Source of the DNA: Candidatus Krumholzibacteriia bacterium
Lineage (GTDB): Bacteria > Krumholzibacteriota > Krumholzibacteriia > LZORAL124-64-63
Assembly (NCBI GenBank): GCA_014859985.1
Contig: JACZKN010000245.1
Location: forward strand, 1 to 8,399
Reading direction: 5' to 3'
DNA: 8,399 nt
Part shown: in pieces, positions 4,606 to 8,399 of the stretch
Numbering within the stretch: position 1 is the stretch's first letter
Layout: every line of letters begins with the position of its first letter
Translations under genes and position numbers: made by a program
The notes under the pieces: generated by a model
Seen by the model: only the letters and a program-made list of their open reading frames with translations
Told to the model about the DNA's origin: nothing
Database searches by the model: none

Positions 4606-6819
4606 TCAGGCCTCCGGCGCGTACTCCCGCGCCTTTTCCTTGCCGCCCAACACCCGCAGGGCGCCCTTGACCAGGGCGTACATCTCGTTCTCGCCGGGGT
4701 AGGCGGTCACGCCGCAGCCCAGCGCGGCCACGCCCCGGGTGATCTCGGCCACGAAGCGTTCGCTGCGGGCCAGGCCGCCGGTCAGCAGCACCTGGTCCAC
4801 CGGCTGGCCGTCGAAGGCCGGCAGAAGGGCGGTGATGCCCTTGCAGATCTGGTAGACCATGGCCTCCCAGACCCGGCAGAATTCGGGGTCGCCCTCCTCC
4901 ACGCGCCGCTCGACCTCGCGGAAGTCGGCGGTGCCCAGCAGGTCGATCAGGCCGCCGCGCCCCTTGTTCAGCTGCAGCAGTTCCTCGAGGGTGTAGCGGC
5001 CGCTGAAGCACAGGCGGATCAGGTCGCCGGTGGGCTCGCTGCCCGAGCGCTGGGGGCTGAAGGGGCCCTCGCCGTCCAGGCCGTTGTTGACGTCGATGTA
5101 CCGCCCCCGGGCGTGGGCGCCGATGGTGATGCCGCCACCCAGGTGGGCGACGATCAGGTTCAGGTAGCGGTAGAAGGTCTCGTGCTCCTCGGCGTAGCGC
5201 CGCGCCGTGGAGATCTGGTTCAGGGCGTGGCTGATCACCCGGCGGCGGATGGCCTTCATGCCGGTGATCTTCACGCGCTCGGGCGCCTCGTCCACCACCA
5301 CGGGGTCGACGATGAAGGCCGGCCGGTCCGTGCCCTCGACCAGGTCGCGGGCGATGAGCGCCCCCAGGTTCGAGGCGTGGTCGCTGCCCGTGCCCGCCAG
5401 CAGGTCCTCCCGCATGCGGTCGTTCACCAGGTAGGCCCCGTGGGGGATCGGCCGCAGCACGCCGCCGCGCCCGCTGACCGCGTCCAGGTCGGCCACCCCC
5501 AGTCCGTGGTCCGCCAGGGCCTGCATGATGATTCCCTTGCGCAGGGCGTACTGTTCGACGATCCGCTTGCCTTCGTAGGGGGCCAGCTCCGCCGCGGAAT
5601 GCTGGATCTCCTGCGCGAAGCGCTCCTGCTCGCCCTCGTAGACGGCGATCTTGGTCGACGTGCTGCCGGGGTTCACGGCCAGGATCCGGTAGCGCCGGAA
5701 GAAGGTGTCCTTGGGCGTGCGGCTCCAGTGGCCGAACTTCTGCAGGCGCAGCACGCTCGCCTTGACGCCGAGCATGGCGTCCTCGGCGGTGCAGTCCATG
5801 GGCAGGTCCACGCCCTGGAAACGCACGCCGAACATGACGCAGAACTTCTTGGCCTCGGGGTAGCGGGTGGCGTAGAGGTGGAACAGCAGGTTCCCCGTGT
5901 CCAGGTTGGGCGCGATGATGACGTTGGTGCCGCCGACGAAGTTCGTGTCCTGGCCGCGGCGGTAGAGCTGGGCCGAGCGCCGCGACAGCGCCACGCTGAT
6001 CTTGACCTCGCCCTCGATGCGGATCGTCTCGTAGCGGCGGCCGTGGGTGACGCGTTCGGCCAGCACGGCGGGCACCAGCTCGGCGGCGCGGCGCACCAGT
6101 TCCGGGCTCGGTCCCTCGTCCGAACCCCGGTTGCTGTAGGAGACGATGGCGCAGTTGATGGTCGGCAGGATCTCCGCGGGAATCAGGTCGCGGGCCACGG
6201 CGCAGGTGCCGACCGCCACGTTGGCCAGCGCCTCGGGGGTCATGGTGGCGTTGACGCCCACGTCGCCGAGCACCACGATGTTGTGGGGGAAGATGCCCTC
6301 GGGGTGCGCGTCCGGCAGCACGAAGACGCCGGCCTCGCAGAGGATCTCCTGCTTGGCCAGCAGGCGGATCATGGGCCGGAAGTAGTCCTTCGGCTCGTGC
6401 TGGATGCCGCCGACCACCACGTCGGCGTGCCCCTGGCGCACGGCCATGATGCCGAAGCGGGCGGGTTCGCGCAGCAGGCGCAGGGCCTCGTCCAGGTCCT
6501 CGGTGCGGCGCAGGGCGTGGGGCAGCTCGACGCAGGCGCGCGCGAACTCCTCCAGCAGGTCGTCGCGGCGGTCGATCTCGCAGAAGGCGCTCTCGGCCAG
6601 GGTGAACTCGACGCGGGTCGGGTCCAGGTGGCCCAGGTCCCGGGCCACGACCTCCTTGACCGCCGCCTCCGAGGCCAGGAACACCGGCCGTACGAACCGG
6701 GTCAGGTGGCAGGCCGCCTCGATGATGCGCGGGTCGGTGGCCTCGGTAAACACCACGGCGGGGCGGGTCTTCATCACCTGGAGGATCTGCTGGTCCAGGG
6801 CGGCGTCGATGTCGTACAT
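4606..6819 (-). CDS. buk: Fusion of a phosphate acyltransferase domain and butyrate kinase
   Basis: A 737-residue two-domain protein. Residues about 15-362 are a phosphate acetyl/butyryltransferase-family domain: RQGHADVVVGG at about 128-138, GDVGVN at 185-190, SYSNRGSDEGPSPELV at 227-242, EGEVKISVALS at 269-279, TNVIIAPNLDTGNLL at 298-312. Residues 377-737 are a complete butyrate kinase of the ASKHA/acetokinase family: ILAVNPGSTSTK at 379-390, SGRGGVLRPIPHG at 449-461, IVDPVVVDE at 503-511, AHLGGGITIG at 558-567, TGGLARSE at 680-687, GENEMYAL at 709-716. The kinase interconverts acyl-phosphate plus ADP with carboxylate plus ATP. A linker of about 14 residues joins the domains in one uninterrupted frame. 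The ATG at 6819 has AGGGGAG 5 nt upstream. An in-frame ATG at 6876 lacks a ribosome site and is disfavoured. It is the first gene of an operon with ptb. Physical coupling suggests channelling of labile acyl-phosphate, which is inference. Confidence 0.92.
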   Translation of the reverse strand: MYDIDAALDQQILQVMKTRPAVVFTEATDPRIIEAACHLTRFVRPVFLASEAAVKEVVARDLGHLDPTRVEFTLAESAFCEIDRRDDLLEEFARACVELPHALRRTEDLDEALRLLREPARFGIMAVRQGHADVVVGGIQHEPKDYFRPMIRLLAKQEILCEAGVFVLPDAHPEGIFPHNIVVLGDVGVNATMTPEALANVAVGTCAVARDLIPAEILPTINCAIVSYSNRGSDEGPSPELVRRAAELVPAVLAERVTHGRRYETIRIEGEVKISVALSRRSAQLYRRGQDTNFVGGTNVIIAPNLDTGNLLFHLYATRYPEAKKFCVMFGVRFQGVDLPMDCTAEDAMLGVKASVLRLQKFGHWSRTPKDTFFRRYRILAVNPGSTSTKIAVYEGEQERFAQEIQHSAAELAPYEGKRIVEQYALRKGIIMQALADHGLGVADLDAVSGRGGVLRPIPHGAYLVNDRMREDLLAGTGSDHASNLGALIARDLVEGTDRPAFIVDPVVVDEAPERVKITGMKAIRRRVISHALNQISTARRYAEEHETFYRYLNLIVAHLGGGITIGAHARGRYIDVNNGLDGEGPFSPQRSGSEPTGDLIRLCFSGRYTLEELLQLNKGRGGLIDLLGTADFREVERRVEEGDPEFCRVWEAMVYQICKGITALLPAFDGQPVDQVLLTGGLARSERFVAEITRGVAALGCGVTAYPGENEMYALVKGALRVLGGKEKAREYAPEA

Positions 6820-6824
6820 TGGGG

Positions 6825-6831
6825 CTCCCCT
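6825..6831 (-). promoter_or_regulatory. Ribosome binding site of the acyltransferase-kinase fusion
   Basis: Minus-strand AGGGGAG is 5 nt before the ATG at 6819 and supports that start over the in-frame upstream ATG at 6876. Confidence 0.55.
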
Positions 6832-6887
6832 GCGGCGCCGGGACCGCGCGACGGATCCCGTCCGGACCGCGTCCATGGCGGCGCCGG
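6832..6887 (-). promoter_or_regulatory. Potentially structured leader of the acyltransferase-kinase operon
   Basis: A 10-bp direct repeat GCGGCGCCGG (6832-6841 and 6878-6887) contains the self-complementary CGGCGCCG, so the two copies can pair with each other. Between them GACGG (6850-6854) and CCGTC (6858-6862) form a 5-bp stem with a 3-nt loop. The whole sits in the predicted 5' leader and ends just upstream of the Shine-Dalgarno. It matches no riboswitch class I know, and GC-rich DNA yields such pairings easily. Confidence 0.25.
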
Positions 6888-6899
6888 CGGGGTTTTTCG

Positions 6900-6929
6900 A
6901 TAATTGTTTAACAGCGACAAGTTGGTCAA
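6900..6929 (-). promoter_or_regulatory. Candidate sigma-70-type promoter of the acyltransferase-kinase/ptb operon
   Basis: Minus-strand TTGACC (6929-6924, five of six matches to TTGACA) and AATTAT (6905-6900) are separated by 18 nt in an AT-rich island within very GC-rich DNA. The predicted leader is about 75 nt. The -10 match is modest. Confidence 0.45.
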
Positions 6930-6934
6930 AGATC
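6904..6934 (+). promoter_or_regulatory. Weak divergent promoter candidate for the YkuD/Mur ligase genes
   Basis: Plus-strand TTGTTT (6904-6909) and a CAAAGAT-like -10 (6927-6933) are spaced 17 nt, within the same AT-rich island as the opposing promoter. Each hexamer is a poor match, so this rests mainly on position between divergent genes. Confidence 0.25.
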
Positions 6935-6945
6935 GCACCCTTGGC

Positions 6946-6950
6946 AAGGA
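6946..6950 (+). promoter_or_regulatory. Ribosome binding site deciding the GTG start of the YkuD protein
   Basis: AAGGA lies 8 nt before the GTG at 6959. The only other in-frame candidate nearby, TTG at 6941, has no such site. Confidence 0.6.
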
Positions 6951-6958
6951 CGCCCCGC

Positions 6959-7519
6959 GTGACCGGACCCGATGGCCTGAACCCGGATCCCCGCCTCCTG
7001 GAACTGGTGGCGCGCCAGGCGGTGCGGGTGGCCGCCGCCCTTCCCGGCGCCGGGCGCCGCTGGCTGCTGGTGGACGTGGCCGGGCAGCGCCTGGCGCTGG
7101 TGCAGACGGGGCGGATCACCGGCATGTGGCGGGTCTCCACCGCCGCGGCGGGCCTGGACGCCCGGGTGGACTCGGGGGGCACCCCCCCGGGCCTGCACCG
7201 CATCGCCCGGCGGGTCGGCATCGGCGCCGCGCCCGGCGCCGTCTTCGCCAGCCGCGAGCCCACCGGCGAGGTCTGGCGGGGCGAATCCGACGCCCGCGAC
7301 CTGATCCTGGCCCGGATCCTGGTGCTGGACGGCCTGGAGGACGGCGTCAACCGCGGCCCCGGCGTCGACAGCCGCGAGCGCTACATCTACATCCACGGCA
7401 CCAACCACGAGGACCGGCTGGGCGAACCTGTCAGCGGCGGCTGCTGCCGCCTGTCCGTGCGCGACGTCATCGACCTGGCCGACCGCGTGCGCGAGGGGGA
7501 TCCCGTTGTCATCGTCTGA
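6959..7519 (+). CDS. YkuD (L,D-transpeptidase-fold) protein without signal peptide; possible cytoplasmic L,D-carboxypeptidase
   Basis: A 186-residue YkuD-domain protein. The catalytic signature is IYIHGTNHEDRLGEPVSGGCCR, with His146 in HGTN and Cys162 as the expected nucleophile in the family pattern S-x-G-C-x-R. The domain begins around residue 35 (WLLVDVAGQRLALV) and contains SGGTPPGLHRI, typical of the family. GTG at 6959 is chosen for its AAGGA. From this start the N-terminus (TGPDGLNPDPRLLELVARQ) is polar, with no hydrophobic signal segment, lipobox or membrane helix, although classical L,D-transpeptidases act in the periplasm. It overlaps the following Mur ligase gene by 14 nt. Cytosolic YkuD enzymes are known (ElsL of Acinetobacter acts as an L,D-carboxypeptidase in peptidoglycan recycling), and the neighbouring ligase fits such a role; that assignment is inference. 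The alternative is an exported transpeptidase with a misjudged start, but no signal peptide is encoded in this frame just upstream. Confidence 0.87.
   Translation: MTGPDGLNPDPRLLELVARQAVRVAAALPGAGRRWLLVDVAGQRLALVQTGRITGMWRVSTAAAGLDARVDSGGTPPGLHRIARRVGIGAAPGAVFASREPTGEVWRGESDARDLILARILVLDGLEDGVNRGPGVDSRERYIYIHGTNHEDRLGEPVSGGCCRLSVRDVIDLADRVREGDPVVIV
7493..7500 (+). promoter_or_regulatory. Ribosome binding site deciding the TTG start of the Mur ligase
   Basis: GAGGGGGA inside the end of the YkuD gene is 5 nt before the TTG at 7506. Confidence 0.5.
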
Positions 7520-8399
7520 CCCGCAGGCCGGCTGGCTCCACTTCGCCGGCGCCGGGGGCAGCGGCATGAGCGCCCTGGCCCAGTTCCACGCCCAGGCGGG
7601 CGGTCGCACGACCGGCAGCGACCGCGCCTTCGACCGGGGCGAACGGGCCGAGGTGCGCAAGGCCCTCGAGGCGCTGGGCGTGGTGGTCACGCCCCAGGAC
7701 GGTTCGTTCGCCGGCGCCCTGCCCGGCCGCTGCGACGCCGTGGTGGTGAGCACCGCCCTGGAGGACGACGTGCCCGACCTGGCCGCCGCCCGCGCGGCCG
7801 GGGTCCCGGTCCTGCACCGGTCCGAGCTGCTGGCCCGGTACGTCCGCGAGCACCGCACCGTCGCCGTCACCGGCACCAGCGGCAAGTCCACGGTCACGGC
7901 CATGGTCTTTACCATCCTGCGCGCGGCCGGCCTCGGGCCGGGACTGCTGACGGGCGGTGCCCTGACCGGGCTGGAGAACGCCGGCCACCTGGGCAACGCC
8001 TGGGCCCCCGCCCCGCCGGCGGGGGCGGTGCCGCTGCTGGTGATCGAGGCGGACGAGAGCGACGGCAGCCTCGTGCGCTACCACCCCTGGTGCGGCGTGG
8101 TGCTGAACCTGGGCCTGGACCACAAGGCGCCGGCCGAGGTGCTGGCGATGTTCCGCACCTTCCGCGAAAGCACGGCCGGGCCGTTCGTGCTGGGCGCCGA
8201 CGCCAACCTCGATGGCCTGGCCGACGGCGCGGTGCGCTTCGGCCTGGCCGGGGACCACCCCGGCAGGAACGGCGTCTTCGCCGCCGACGTCGTGCTGGAA
8301 CCGGACCGCGTGCGCTTCCGCCTGGACGGTACGGCGTTCGTGGTGCCCCAGCCAGGCCGGCACACGGTGCTCAACGCCGTCGCCGCGGTGGCCGCGGCC
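7506..8399 (+). CDS. MurC/Mpl-type Mur ligase, 3' end outside window
   Basis: The first 298 residues of an ATP-dependent Mur ligase that adds an amino acid or peptide to UDP-N-acetylmuramate in the cytoplasm. The N-terminal Rossmann-type domain starts WLHFAGAGGSGMSALA (10-25), followed by TTGSD (35-39) and VVVSTAL, as in MurC/Mpl. The ATP-binding loop is GTSGKST (123-129) where most MurC and Mpl have GTHGKTT. EADESDGSL (181-189) and PGRHTVLNAVAAVAA near the window end confirm the family. The segment NLGLDHKAPAEV replaces the usual N-I-x-x-D-H-x-D of MurC, so this is a divergent subgroup. Starting at the first ATG (7566) would remove the glycine-rich loop. TTG at 7506, with GAGGGGGA 5 nt upstream, restores it and overlaps the YkuD gene by 14 nt. 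MurC (L-Ala addition) versus Mpl (recycled tripeptide addition) cannot be decided here; the YkuD partner slightly favours recycling. The C-terminal domain is cut off. Confidence 0.88.
   Translation, partial: MSSSDPQAGWLHFAGAGGSGMSALAQFHAQAGGRTTGSDRAFDRGERAEVRKALEALGVVVTPQDGSFAGALPGRCDAVVVSTALEDDVPDLAAARAAGVPVLHRSELLARYVREHRTVAVTGTSGKSTVTAMVFTILRAAGLGPGLLTGGALTGLENAGHLGNAWAPAPPAGAVPLLVIEADESDGSLVRYHPWCGVVLNLGLDHKAPAEVLAMFRTFRESTAGPFVLGADANLDGLADGAVRFGLAGDHPGRNGVFAADVVLEPDRVRFRLDGTAFVVPQPGRHTVLNAVAAVAAA

Noticed and set aside
4589..5011. Upstream extension of the ptb frame
   Set aside because: It overlaps the kinase domain on the same strand in another frame, has no family similarity, and the ribosome site favours 4579.
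6877..6898. GC-rich stretch followed by TTTTT, terminator-like on the plus strand
   Set aside because: No stable stem directly abuts the T-run, and no plus-strand gene ends there; the T-run is better seen as part of the AT-rich promoter island.
5113..6903. 596-codon open frame on the plus strand opposite the acyltransferase-kinase fusion
   Set aside because: Translation is compositionally biased (Gly, Gln, His, Val, Ala) with no recognisable domain; the opposite strand has clear kinase and acyltransferase motifs.
6820..7350. N-terminal extension of the fusion protein upstream of 6819
   Set aside because: The extension is Arg/Ser/Pro-rich, runs antisense to the YkuD gene, and the ATG at 6876 has no ribosome site, while 6819 has AGGGGAG and starts directly before the domain.

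Overview
This is a GC-rich (roughly 70 % by eye), gene-dense bacterial chromosome segment with short intergenic gaps and Shine-Dalgarno-led genes. It carries no mobile elements, RNA genes or CRISPR arrays that I can see. The gene set (A-type Fe-S carrier, rubrerythrin, butyrate kinase and phosphate acyltransferases, YkuD-domain enzyme, MurC/Mpl-like ligase) suggests a peptidoglycan-containing, probably Gram-negative bacterium with fermentative or anaerobic capacity. The phylum cannot be settled from this window; an uncultivated high-GC lineage is plausible, but that is inference.

Layout. (1) 1-2038, plus strand: an A-type Fe-S carrier (IscA/ErpA-like) overlaps by ATGA a YgfZ/IBA57-like folate-binding protein that carries an unusual C-terminal TPR half. 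(2) 2039-2159: convergent gap holding a 32-nt near-perfect palindrome that should terminate the minus-strand rubrerythrin gene. (3) 2160-3640: rubrerythrin (minus) and an alpha/beta hydrolase (plus) diverge from a 200-bp control region with two inverted repeats. The hydrolase matches the N-terminal half of the bifunctional hydrolase/OsmC proteins but lacks OsmC. (4) 3653-6819, minus strand: a two-gene acyl-phosphate operon. The first gene is a 737-residue fusion of a phosphate acyltransferase domain to a full butyrate kinase. The second, 26 nt downstream, is a separate phosphate butyryltransferase. (5) 6820-6958: AT-rich divergent promoter region and structured leader. (6) 6959-8399, plus strand: a YkuD (L,D-transpeptidase-fold) protein without a signal peptide, overlapping by 14 nt a MurC/Mpl-type Mur ligase that runs off the window.

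How the genes work together. Region 1 looks like a bacterial counterpart of the ISA-IBA57 partnership for [4Fe-4S] maturation. Region 3 is a small peroxide/redox stress pair. Region 4 interconverts acyl-CoA, acyl-phosphate and carboxylate plus ATP, with two acyltransferase domains to one kinase. Region 6 looks like cytoplasmic peptidoglycan precursor or recycling metabolism: a YkuD-fold L,D-carboxypeptidase candidate (ElsL-like) coupled to a UDP-MurNAc ligase. The most unusual items are the acyltransferase-butyrate kinase fusion with its second acyltransferase, the YgfZ-TPR fusion beside an A-type carrier, and the YkuD/Mur ligase pair.
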